NCBI RefSeq assembly: GCF_964355755.1
Contig: NC_092678.1
Span: forward strand, 9,022,922-9,086,921
Direction of reading: 5' to 3'
DNA: 64,000 bases
Source of the DNA: Antedon mediterranea
Lineage: Eukaryota > Echinodermata > Crinoidea > Comatulida > Antedonidae
Below, piece after piece: positions 55,134 through 64,000 of this stretch (its first letter is position 1; every line of letters starts with the position of its first letter). Below the pieces are notes generated by a model, which searched no databases, was not told the origin of the DNA, and was given only the letters and a program-made list of their open reading frames with translations. The position numbers and the translations under genes are program-made.

Positions 55134-55640
55134 CAATAAACTTTATTACTGACAGTTGCTTCTCAATGTTAATTGTATTAATTAATATTACAACAAATAT
55201 AAACATTGTAGTGGTGTATCGTTACATGTACTTTACTATTTCAACTGACTATGACAGTGACAGTTTCAACAAAGTATTAGATCGCAAATGTTTTACTGTG
55301 TTTAGTGTTATATATTATAAAACATAAAAACAAATATTTCGTTAATGATATTGATAAAGAATATATTTTAAAATGGTTCCTCTTTGCACCCATTCTCTTC
55401 ACCATCCCTGTTACAAACAAAAAACAAATTGGGTTTGTTAAATTTGACTCAACAATTTTCAAAAAGTTTCTCTTTCAGAATTTCCAGGATGCTAATTTTA
55501 GTTGACTACATAAATCACCGTGTCTATTTATTCATTCCTGCAAACGACAATGTATTGTAGTCCTGTGGTACGTACATTTGAAATCGCCATTTTTTATGCT
55601 AAAATTACTACCGTATGTATTCGAAGAATATAAGAATGGC
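55134..55640. mobile_element. Diverged partial copy E of the Helitron-like family
   Basis: AACTTTATTACTGACAGTTG (shared with copy D) is followed by GTAGTGGTGTATCGTTACAT, TTTCAACAAAGTATTAGATC, TTTTACTGTGTTTAGTG, CCTCTTTGCACCCATTCTCT and ATTTGAAATCGCCA, parallel to copies A to C with many changes and small deletions. It lacks the 5' TC end and the 3' hairpin. Confidence 0.7.
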
Positions 55641-55724
55641 TGCAAAATTATTGAAAATCAAAATTGATTATGTTATGTCAAAAATTGCCTTGAAATCGAT
55701 GTCCGATATAATTTGTTGATATGG

Positions 55725-56040
55725 TATAATAATAATAATAACTAGTTCATTCTTATATAGCGCATATAAGCAAGCTCTCAATGAGCTGAACATTATTACC
55801 CCAGTCATTTTTTGGATCAAACACGTATGGAAACATACTTCCATAAATGCAGCTAGTAATCAGCGCAAAGTTGTTTCTTTATCTATAAACCGGGTACCCT
55901 TTATACACCTGGGTGGAGAGAGGCAAATGTAAGTAAAGTATCTTGCCTACGGATACAAGCTATGCGGCGAGAGTTGGATTCGAACCTCGGTCGCACGATC
56001 AGTAGTCCAACCTCCAACATACTGCGCCACACGCCCTCAC
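55725..56040 (-). mobile_element. tRNA-derived SINE (minus orientation)
   Basis: The minus strand starts GTGAGGGCGTGTGGCGCAGT (box A, 56021-56040) and has GGTTCGAATCC (box B, plus coordinates 55976-55986) 30-40 bp later, the spacing of a tRNA promoter. The body includes reverse complements of GGTACCCTTTATACACCTGG, GTGGAGAGAGGCAA and TTCTTATATAGCGCATATAA. It ends in a TTATTATTATTATACC tail at about 55725. The head is tRNA-like but does not fold as a working tRNA by eye. Confidence 0.75.
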
Positions 56041-56049
56041 TAATACTGT

Positions 56050-56170
56050 ATGCAGTACAGTAGAACCATTAAAAAAGGGGACATCCAAAAAGTTTCTCCT
56101 AATAGGGACATCTGTACTAACCAAAAACTGAAATTGTCCCCTTAATAGGTGTTTCACAGGGAAAAAATGA
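56050..56170. repeat. Possible mariner-type MITE end (CAGTAGAACC...GGGGACA)
   Basis: TACAGTAGAACCATTAAAAA, GGGGACATCC and AATTGTCCCCTTAATAGGTG form a pattern known from short Tc1/mariner-derived elements whose termini read CAGTAGAACCTC. The second half with an inverted terminus was not clearly found. Confidence 0.3.
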
Positions 56171-56179
56171 ACAATTGAA

Positions 56180-57640
56180 ATTTTAGCAACCAACATTTCA
56201 CCAATGAAAACTGTCAAGCAAGAGAAAGTAATATTAATTTTAATTGAGGCGCTCCAGCTCAAAATCAGCATCCAGATACATTTTTTTAATTCCTATCTTT
56301 TTAAAATTCATATTCTTTACATATTATTAAGCTTTACAATGATATATCATACATATATATATATAAATTTAGTTGAACATATCCAAAGTTATAAACCAAA
56401 AACTAAACAGCACTTTCACTAAAAGGAAATCCAGGTTTTAGAGGAAAATGACAGAGCGTAAACTGTGCTGGTTTTGGTAAAGGACAGTCAAAACACCATG
56501 GCAACACCAAAGTTCCCATTGTCTGATTCTAAAGAAATTTTACACACACAATAACAATACAATAAAGAACATTAGTTGTTAAAATCATTAACTTATTTCA
56601 ACATTATCATTTTCAAAAACAATATTTTCCCAACAAAATGAAAGTCGACACTGTCACTTTAAATCTATATTAATATTATTGCAAATAAATAAATTGCTAA
56701 ACAAGATTTTTAATTCTACAACAATATTGCGACAGGACCTTTACTCGCTTGGAGCGGCATACACAATATTTCTTACCTCAAATTTACAAAACTCTCGTAT
56801 CGAGTCATAGAGGTAGATAAGATAAGATAAATTTATTGAACAAACGCTTTTGTTTATAAGACAAGGCAGTGTAAAAACTTAACTAAGAAGCGAATTATAC
56901 AGGTATAATTGCCTTTTAAATGATAAAACCGGGTATGGAATGGGTTCTAGTAAAATAAGTGGAGGTATGTTGTTTACATTCTTGAGCAACTGTAGGCTTT
57001 GTTCTGGCGTATCAATAGACTCTTGTAATACACCATTCCAGGATTTTCTGACGAGAATCGGATGTGGTGCATCTTTAGGATATTAGGCAATTTCCTAAAA
57101 TAGGGTGATAGGAAAGAATTCCAGTCATATGTTTTAACAAATACCTTCCATCCTTCATTTTCAACAAGTTAGGGAATGTTCACACTCGTTGTCGAACTTG
57201 TATGCACAACGTCTTCCATGTCTGTAAGCGAACAAAACATCGAAAGTAACGCTGCTTCAGAAGTCCGAATGCCTAATCCGGTGAAAACTTTGTGTGGCCG
57301 GCTATCATGAAATGCAATGCCAATGATGCATGTAGGTTGTGCATACAGCGCCAGCTTAGGTACTTAGCTACCACAAAAGGTAGTTATCCTTGTTCTGGCC
57401 ACTGCAATTCAATTCAAAGTAACATTTATTACACCTTTCGTATTACAAAATTGATTTCAATGTACAATATATATATAACCGATTGTAGAAAGAAGAAGGT
57501 ACAAGCCCAGAAAGATGAAAAACACATCACACAAAGTTAAGTTGACATTTAGTTTTTCCAAGGCCATAAGTAGCAAAAAAATGATGTACATAACTTATGA
57601 CGCTGTTTGCGCCTTTAGATGCTTGACTTCCTTCGTCAAT
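56180..57640. other. AT-rich spacer
   Basis: AATTCAATTCAAAGTAACAT at about 57407 looks like the reverse complement of a non-LTR 3' tail. No gene or RNA is supported. Other short frames (56204, 57292) have no recognised similarity. Confidence 0.4.
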
Positions 57641-57644
57641 TCAA

Positions 57645-57912
57645 TTAGTTAACTTGTTTTCCTAGGCCTTCTGCAGCAACACCAAAAATGCCACATTTGC
57701 GCTGGGTAATGAAGTAAATTGAGCCAGGTTGATCTGGATCAGATGGATAAAGAACCTGCTGTGCAAAGTAGTCAAAGCTGTAATGACTTTTCTTTTTCCT
57801 TGAAGATGGAGCATGAATCCCTAAACTTTCACCTTTCAAATTTGCTTTTGCATCCAAAACATTACTATAGAATTCTCTTTCTTTACTGACTTTGTCCAAA
57901 TGATCAAGTTGA
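57645..57912 (-). pseudogene. Fragment of a repetitive family with HYSFDYAQQV..P..P.QPG.IYF....CGIFGV motif
   Basis: The minus-strand frame begins after TTTTCTATAG (acceptor-like) and reads LANQLDHLDKVSKEREFYSN, later SHYSFDYFAQQVLYPSDPDQ, PGSIYFITQRKCGIFGV and GKQVN before a stop. From memory this motif series belongs to uncharacterised, often multi-copy invertebrate proteins (DUF7869-like, transposon-associated) in which the sequence normally continues well past RQVN. Here it is cut off by a stop, so it is a fragment. The alternative is a genuine terminal exon of a minus-strand gene whose upstream exons I could not find. Confidence 0.55.
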
Positions 57913-57999
57913 TTTGCCAGTCTATAGAAAATAAAAACAAAGTTAGAGTTATATAAAAACAACACTTACCAATGCAAAAACTCAAAGGCTTGTCGACAA

Positions 58000-59189
58000 A
58001 CTCTAAAACCATCGACTTTGTATGTACAAGTTCTTTGTTTTTGGGCCTTTCGCTTGGTTTTTATGTAAAAAAAAAATAAAATTGAAAATTGTTTCAAATT
58101 CGCTGAAATTGAACATTATGATAGTTATTACATGGGTTGGTCTATTGTGACACAGCGCCGCTTTCAAGCTGGAGCGCATTGTTATCATAATCATTAAAGA
58201 ACAATATAAATTATAACTAATAGTTAAGTCTTATCTTTTGTGTTGGAAAAAAAAATGCCTCTTAATAAGGGTTGAATCAACCATTTGACACACTGTAATC
58301 TTTTTATGAGTGGCCAAAATAAACATAAAATGTATATTAAACAAAACTGAGTTTTCAAAGAATATGACCTGCTGCCAGAAGTAAAATCCCCAGCAGACCA
58401 TTTACTAACTTTGAAAGGTAAAATCTTCTATTTCTGCCATAGGCTGCAGGGTGCTTGAATGTAATCTCCTCTGGCAAGCCATTTACTTTCCATCATCCAC
58501 CTTCAAATTCTTTATAAGCTAACTTGTGATTTTCCTGTTAGCCTATGATTGTATGAAATGAAATTAAAGTTGATCAATACAACTTCAAAATCTTTCACTC
58601 AAAGCTCAGGTCATAAAATGTGGGATAAAATTGCTTTTTTAAAATTACAATTTAGACCATTAAAGTATGGTAATGCTGTAAAATCCAATACAGAAATGTA
58701 AAACTGTTTTCACACTTTCTTGCTAGATCTGTTTTCTGTCTTTGTTTGATGTAGCTTAGCTAGAAACAAATGACTGGAATTCTCCTACAATACTTGTGGA
58801 TTCTAGAAACATCATTCCTTTTGAGGATCCAAATCCACTATCTTTCATAATATATGATTAGTTCATTTTGCATATCAATTATCAGAAAACCTTCCATTAA
58901 AAACATTAAATTGTAAACATTATACGGCCTACCTTTTGCTCAAACTTTACTTGTCTCTTGCCGCTCACTCACTGGCATATACTCCCTATAGACAAAGCTT
59001 GTATTTGTCAACTTCATCTGGATTCAGTTTTCTCCATTTTCAGTGGCTGTTTTTAGTTACTGGTTTTAACTGAATCCTTTATCCATTTCTGACAAAATAA
59101 CAAACTGTACATCTAGCTATTTTTACATTGTAGCCTACCCAAACTAACAATCAAAACGGATACTTTTCTTAATATTTAGTAAGATGAAC
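58000..59189. other. Gene-free stretch between two relics
   Basis: I see nothing that can be supported, although remains of the retroelement at 59190-60000 may extend here in unrecognisable form. Confidence 0.4.
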
Positions 59190-60000
59190 AAAGATTGCCC
59201 ATTTTAATGTGCTCAGATAGGAACATATTAGATGTTGCCTTCCGTTTCCAGTATTCTTTGGTGTTTGGAGTATTGTTTACCAGTTTGTTTCCTCCGATAA
59301 TTACCTATCTAATCCTACGTACTATGAGAATAGTTTTGTTAAACAACTTGAAAATTGATTTTTGGATATGTAGATTACAATTTAGACCAGAATTTAAACA
59401 TCTGAAGATATTCCAATTTGAATTCCTTCGTTTCTAAAATTTATAATAAAGTTATCACATTTCATTTGTTGTTCATTTTCAGCAATTAAAATAACCCAGA
59501 AAAGAGCCCCAAACCATGTATTATTAATGTGGACACCAGTATATCATCCATTTTTGTTCATTAATAAATATACAAAATAGTATAAGGGACAGTGTGCAAC
59601 CTTGTTTAACACCTTGACCAATGTTAAATTCCTTTGTTATATTATTTCCAAACTTTAACTTTAACATTAGTGTACATTATTCGTCACAAACATCCTCTAA
59701 TTCCAAATTCCATATGGCCTTTAAAAGACCATCTCTCCATACAGAATCAATGCTTGTTGGAAGTCCAGCAATGCAAAATAAGTATGTTTTCCTTCTTTTC
59801 TTCTGCAAACTGCAATGCTTTTTACTACAAAGACATGGTCTTCACATTGCTGGTCTTTTCTAAAACTTCCCTGGACATCCGAAAGAGCATTATCCTCCTC
59901 AAGGTTATTTGCAGGTTATTTATATTATACCCAGATAGAATATCTACTGTAGGTCTTTCTTATCACCTTGTTTAAAAATAGGAACTATCAAACTTTAAAT
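59190..60000 (-). pseudogene. Non-LTR retrotransposon reverse transcriptase relic
   Basis: Minus-strand reading gives PTDWNLK at about 59990, then RKDQQCEDHVFVVKSIAV with FALLDFQQA (the F.K..S..D..F.L......Y.AF.D..KAF palm block). A frame-shifted DSVWRDGLLKAIWNLELEDV and GVKQGCTLSLILFCIFINE (motif B) come next, then ILIAENEQQM, which corresponds to the segment after the catalytic FADD; that FADD itself is eroded. The order and spacing fit a CR1/L2/jockey-group reverse transcriptase. Frame changes and stops make it non-functional. The Ty3/Gypsy element begins 190 bp to its right. Confidence 0.85.
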
Positions 60001-60190
60001 TCCAATCAGTCGGTATTGGTTGAAATTCATTAATTTTTTTTAAAAAAATTTTCAGAATTTACCTTGCTTTTGCATGTAACCTTAGAATTTAAAACGTTCA
60101 GCTATGATATGTGATGCCATAAGATGCGATGTTAATAACTGGTTGTTCAGTTCATCATACATCTTATCGACAGGTTTCAGTTTAGTGTAG

Positions 60191-60450
60191 TGTTATGTCT
60201 AGCTATGGTGCCAGTAGGCAAGATGATACATTTGTTTATCAGTATACACTTCCTATGTTATCAGTTGGTTTACAAATACCACCTGTAACTATACCAATTT
60301 GTATGAGTCATATAGATAGTAGAATTGTGAATAAAAGAGTTGTTAAAAAGTAGTCGAAGTGAATGCATCTATCTTTGAGTCAGCTTTACAATACTTTACA
60401 TTATATTACAATACATTACTACTGTACAAAGGTACTGGGGGTATATAACA
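60191..60450 (+). repeat. 5' LTR, about 260 bp
   Basis: The LTR starts TGTTATGTCT and ends GGGGGTATATAACA, so that TGTTAT and ATAACA are perfect 6-bp terminal inverted repeats with the canonical TG...CA ends. AATAAA at 60330-60335 may serve as polyadenylation signal. The right boundary is set by the primer binding site three bases further. Comparison with the 3' LTR, which lies outside, would confirm the limits. Confidence 0.8.
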
Positions 60451-60453
60451 AAT

Positions 60454-60470
60454 TGGCGACGAGGATCGGA
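60454..60470 (+). other. Primer binding site, matches tRNA-Ser(GCT) 3' end
   Basis: TGGCGACGAGGATCGGA lies three bases after the LTR. The first 13 bases are complementary to the 3' end (...ATCCTCGTCGCCA) of animal tRNA-Ser(GCT) as I remember it. Reverse transcription would start here. Confidence 0.75.
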
Positions 60471-60491
60471 TTTTAAATTCTAAGTGATACA

Positions 60492-63400
60492 ATGGCTGGA
60501 ATTTCACCACCAGTACCGTTTCTACCTACTCCAGGCAAATCAACGTTAAAGTTTGAACAATGGTTTGAATTTTTTACAAATTATACTCTTGCGTCTGGAA
60601 GTGACCGATGGAATGCTGAAAGAAGAAAAGCACTATTACTACATTGTCTTGGTACTGAGGGTCAACGTATTTACAGCTCTTTACCAGAAAGAGAAATTGA
60701 TCCAAATGATGATGTTAATTCATATGATGCAACTGTTGCCAAATTGCGGGCACATTTTAACCCAAGATTAAACGTTGTAGCGGAAAGATACAAATTTCGT
60801 CAACGTAGACAACTCCAGGATGAAACATCAGATGAGTACGTAAGAGAACTTCGACAATTATCAATTTCATGTAATTTCGGTGTAATAGCTGATGAAATGA
60901 TAAGAGACCAGTTAGTTGAGAAAACTAATTCTTCCCGTATTCGCGAAAGATTACTTCTGGAACCTGAACTTACATTAAATACTGCCATAGAAATTACAAG
61001 GCAATGCGAACATGCTGCAAAAGAATGCCAAATAATAGGTAAAGCTGAACTACCATTACCTGTTGAGCAGATACGAAAGAGTAATTACAAACCTAAACAA
61101 CAGCCAGCAAAATACAAATCCAGTGAGTACTGTTTTCGTTGTGGTTCGAAATCGCACAAAGCAAATGATGTCAAATGCAAGGCAAAGAAAGCTAAATGCA
61201 ATAAATGCCGTAAGATAGGACATTTTGCTAGTGTTTGCAGAAGTGTTGAAATTGAAAATATTGATGAAACCATGTCTGTTAATGTGATGGTTAACAGAAA
61301 ATTACGCACTGACGTATTGATAGGTCATTCAGCAAAAGTGAACATGACCATAGATACTGGTTCACCAGTTACAATTCTACCCAAAAGAATCTATAATCGA
61401 TATTTTGTCAACGAAGCTCTACAAAAGGCGTCAATCAAACTGATGACCTACTCCAAGGAACCGATACATGTGCATGGATTTGTGAATTTACCAGTTACCC
61501 TTGCCAGTGAGCCAGAGAATAAAGTGCACGCGAAGATTTACATTGTAGAAAAAGGATCGCCTATTCTCGGGATGGACTTGATTAGCAACCTAAATATTAA
61601 CATTGTGAAAGGACAAATTGCTTACGTCCAAGTTGCTAAAGATACTACTACAATTGATGATGCTGAATACAAGCAAGAACTGAAAAAGAACTATCCGAGA
61701 TTGTTCAATGGGAATGTGGGGCTCGCGAAGGATTTCGTACATAAAGCTATGGTCCGCGAACACTGTACACCGAAAATTCAGAAATTACGAAGCTTACCAT
61801 TTACGGTAAGAGACAAAGTTGCTAAAGAACTTGATAGGTTAGAAAGCCAAGGAATTATAGAGAAAATTAATGCAAGTCCTTGGGTAAGTCCTATTGTCGT
61901 AGTAGGTAAAAAATCCGGTGATGTACGTATTTGTATAGATTTAAGAGAAGTTAACAAAGAACTTGTAGTAGACCAATTTCCTTTACCTGATATTTCAGAA
62001 TTATTTAATTCATTGCATGGTGCTACTGTATTTTCTACGTTAGATCTTAGATCTGCGTACCATCAATTGACATTACATAAAGAAAGTAGGGATTTAACTG
62101 CTTTTATTACGCATCAAGGCCTTTACCGTTATAAGAGAGTATGTTTTGGTCTTGCTTCCGCACCATCTGCATTTCAGAAAACAATGAGTTCAATCCTAAT
62201 GAATGCAAAGGGGGTACGTTGCTATCTTGACGATATTGTTGTCTTTGGTAAAGATGAACATGAACATGCTATTAATATGGAAAATGTTCTAAGTAAAATA
62301 CAAAAGGCAGGGTTAACGCTAAACCTTGATAAATGCAAATTTAGAGTGAAACAAATTTCATACTTAGGTCATACAATTTCGGCTTCAGGACTTCAACCTG
62401 ATAATGACCATGTAAAAGCCATAATCGAGGCAAAAATTCCAAACAACATCTCTGAATTGAGAACTGCTTTGGGAATGTTTGGATACTATGCAAAATTTGT
62501 ACCAAATTATGCGACTACATCAGAACCATTAAGGTATTTGCTAAGGAAAGAAAATGCGTTTGTGTGGGGTACTGAACAACAAGCCGCATTTGATAAATTA
62601 AAGAATAGTATTGCTAAAAGTACTGCATTGAATTTGTTTGATCCCAAATTACCAGTGATTGTTACCACTGATAGTTCAGATTACGGAATAGGCGGTGTGC
62701 TAAGTCAAATTAAGGATAACATTGAAATTCCTATTGCATTTACATCCCGTACATTAACAAGTGCAGAGCGTAATTATTCAACAGGGGAGAAAGAAGCATT
62801 AGCTTGTGTATATGCTTGTAAAAAATGGTTTAATTACTTATGGGGTAACAAATTTACATTACGTACTGACCACAAGGCTAATTTAAAATTGCTAAGTTCA
62901 TGTGCTACAGGTCATAAAACCATGCGAATTGCTAGATGGGCAGAGTGGCTACTTAATTTAGATTATGTGATTGAATATGTTACAGGGCAAAATAATTCTG
63001 TTGCCGATGCTTTAAGTAGACTCCCCATAACAGAAAATAATCCTTCTGTTGATAATAGTGATGAATATGTATTAAGTTATATATTGGATGCTAACACTTG
63101 CATTACAAAACAAGAGTTAATTAAGGAGACAAATACTGATCATGTGTCAACATTACTTAAGAAGTATATTACAACTGCATGGCCAAGTAAGAAAATGTTA
63201 AATGAAGAATTAAAACCTTACTACCTTGTAAAAGATGAATTGTGTTTAAATGATGATTTAATTATGAGGGGGGAGAGACTGGTAATCCCAAAATCATTGC
63301 AATGTAAAATAATTGATGAAGCACATACTGCACATCAAGGTATTGTACGAACTAAAAACAGGATTAGAGAACTATACTGGTTTCCTGCTATAGATCGTAA

Positions 63401-64000
63401 AGTAGAAGATAAAATTAAGAATTGTGAACCGTGTCAAAATAGTGATAAGACGGCTAAAACTTACAATGCGCCATTACAACCAATTGCGTTACCAGAACAT
63501 GCATGGCAAAAAGTTGCTATTGATATAATAGGCCCATTTGAAAAGGGACCTAGAAAGTGTAGATATGCTATTGTGTTAGTTGACTATTTCAGTAAATGGC
63601 CAGAAGTTTCTTTTACTAATGATATTACATCTACATTTGTATGTAATTTTCTCGATCAGATATTTGCAAGAGAAGGATTACCAAATGAGTTGGTATCCGA
63701 TAATGGGAAACAATTTGTATCCATAGAGTTTGAAAATTATTTAAAGGAGAGAGGTATTAAACACATTAGAACATCATTGTACTATCCTAAAAGTAATGGA
63801 TTAGTTGAAAGAATGAATAGAACAATTAAACATACCATTCAAATGGCCAATGAAAATAATAAGAATTGGAATGAGGCCATGTTAGAATTTCTTATGATCT
63901 ATCGATCTACACCTCATGCTGTTACAGGCATATCTCCTGCAGAATTATTACATAAGCGTAAATTAATTACTACACTAAATGTAAGACCTACAGATGGTTA
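60492..64000 (+). CDS. Gag-Pol polyprotein, single frame, 3'-incomplete at window end
   Basis: 1169 codons without a stop from ATG 60492 to the window end. Gag is about 250 residues and ends in two zinc knuckles at residues 214-249: CX2CX4HX6C, a widened variant, then canonical CX2CX4HX4C. The protease active site DTGS is at residue 288. The reverse transcriptase has D518 in LDLRSAYHQ and YLDD at 578-581. RNase H has TDSSDYGIGG around D727. Integrase has an HHCC zinc finger (residues 945-981) and the catalytic D1011, D1070 and E1106, the last two separated by 35 residues. Gag and Pol are in one frame, with no frameshift or stop between them. All catalytic residues I looked for are present. 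The element is of the type often annotated as K02A2.6-like. The C-terminal end of integrase and the stop codon lie outside. Confidence 0.97.
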   Translation, partial: MAGISPPVPFLPTPGKSTLKFEQWFEFFTNYTLASGSDRWNAERRKALLLHCLGTEGQRIYSSLPEREIDPNDDVNSYDATVAKLRAHFNPRLNVVAERYKFRQRRQLQDETSDEYVRELRQLSISCNFGVIADEMIRDQLVEKTNSSRIRERLLLEPELTLNTAIEITRQCEHAAKECQIIGKAELPLPVEQIRKSNYKPKQQPAKYKSSEYCFRCGSKSHKANDVKCKAKKAKCNKCRKIGHFASVCRSVEIENIDETMSVNVMVNRKLRTDVLIGHSAKVNMTIDTGSPVTILPKRIYNRYFVNEALQKASIKLMTYSKEPIHVHGFVNLPVTLASEPENKVHAKIYIVEKGSPILGMDLISNLNINIVKGQIAYVQVAKDTTTIDDAEYKQELKKNYPRLFNGNVGLAKDFVHKAMVREHCTPKIQKLRSLPFTVRDKVAKELDRLESQGIIEKINASPWVSPIVVVGKKSGDVRICIDLREVNKELVVDQFPLPDISELFNSLHGATVFSTLDLRSAYHQLTLHKESRDLTAFITHQGLYRYKRVCFGLASAPSAFQKTMSSILMNAKGVRCYLDDIVVFGKDEHEHAINMENVLSKIQKAGLTLNLDKCKFRVKQISYLGHTISASGLQPDNDHVKAIIEAKIPNNISELRTALGMFGYYAKFVPNYATTSEPLRYLLRKENAFVWGTEQQAAFDKLKNSIAKSTALNLFDPKLPVIVTTDSSDYGIGGVLSQIKDNIEIPIAFTSRTLTSAERNYSTGEKEALACVYACKKWFNYLWGNKFTLRTDHKANLKLLSSCATGHKTMRIARWAEWLLNLDYVIEYVTGQNNSVADALSRLPITENNPSVDNSDEYVLSYILDANTCITKQELIKETNTDHVSTLLKKYITTAWPSKKMLNEELKPYYLVKDELCLNDDLIMRGERLVIPKSLQCKIIDEAHTAHQGIVRTKNRIRELYWFPAIDRKVEDKIKNCEPCQNSDKTAKTYNAPLQPIALPEHAWQKVAIDIIGPFEKGPRKCRYAIVLVDYFSKWPEVSFTNDITSTFVCNFLDQIFAREGLPNELVSDNGKQFVSIEFENYLKERGIKHIRTSLYYPKSNGLVERMNRTIKHTIQMANENNKNWNEAMLEFLMIYRSTPHAVTGISPAELLHKRKLITTLNVRPTDG

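Larger units (their letters stand above)
60191..64000 (+). mobile_element. Ty3/Gypsy LTR retrotransposon (5' part; 3' end beyond window)
   Basis: Order: 5' LTR 60191-60450, PBS at 60454, Gag-Pol from 60492 through integrase and past the window end. The domain order protease, reverse transcriptase, RNase H, integrase is that of Ty3/Gypsy (Metaviridae). The frame is open over the whole visible length, so the copy is young. The 3' LTR, the polypurine tract and the target duplication are outside the window. Confidence 0.95.

Noticed and set aside
55960-56040. tRNA gene
   Set aside because: Box A and box B are present, but the sequence continues into a SINE body and the arms do not pair as a tRNA.
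60553-60771. 72-codon plus frame and minus frames at 60800 and 61085
   Set aside because: Other-frame and antisense shadows of the intact Gag-Pol frame.

Overview
This is animal (metazoan) genomic DNA: AT-rich, with long introns, GT-AG exon borders, dense transposon debris and no prokaryotic operon structure. A marine deuterostome, most likely an echinoderm, is suggested by three things. The nuclear receptor is of the TR2/TR4 (NR2C) type, the class of sea urchin SHR2. A decayed 5S rRNA copy has an echinoderm-like sequence. GGCCTAG and TACTGTA/TACAGTA words recur throughout. The species assignment is inference.

Layout. 1-8.2 kb: gene-poor DNA with a three-unit tandem repeat, a 5S rRNA pseudogene and two small inverted-repeat elements, one with a clean 4-bp target duplication. 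8.2-24 kb: one well-supported gene on the plus strand, an NR2C nuclear receptor in ten coding exons that join into 677 codons; its introns carry several MITE-like elements and a foldback minisatellite. 24-27 kb: 3' UTR and featureless AT-rich DNA. 27-47.5 kb: a repeat block without a supported host gene. It holds a TIR element, a minisatellite, two nearly identical head-to-tail copies of a Helitron-like element, a 1.3-kb foldback element, further inverted-repeat structures, a CR1-like reverse transcriptase relic and a third, 3'-truncated Helitron-like copy. 48-49.4 kb: a single-exon DCLRE1B/Apollo (SNM1B) nuclease gene on the plus strand. 49.8-60 kb: fossil transposons, almost all in minus orientation (several non-LTR retrotransposon pieces, a ZMYM1-like hAT transposase relic, a tRNA-derived SINE, and a fragment of a repetitive protein family). 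60.19-64 kb: the 5' LTR, primer binding site and an uninterrupted Gag-Pol frame of a Ty3/Gypsy retrotransposon that runs off the window.

The two host genes are not functionally linked in any obvious way: one is a DNA-binding transcription factor of the nucleus, the other a metallo-beta-lactamase/beta-CASP 5' exonuclease of telomere and crosslink repair. The most interesting structural signal is the tandem pair at 29.3-32.65 kb. The duplication joint falls exactly at the 5' TC end of the Helitron-like element, as expected if a rolling-circle copy read through its terminator and re-inserted next to its parent. I found no clear sign of a wholly new gene system.
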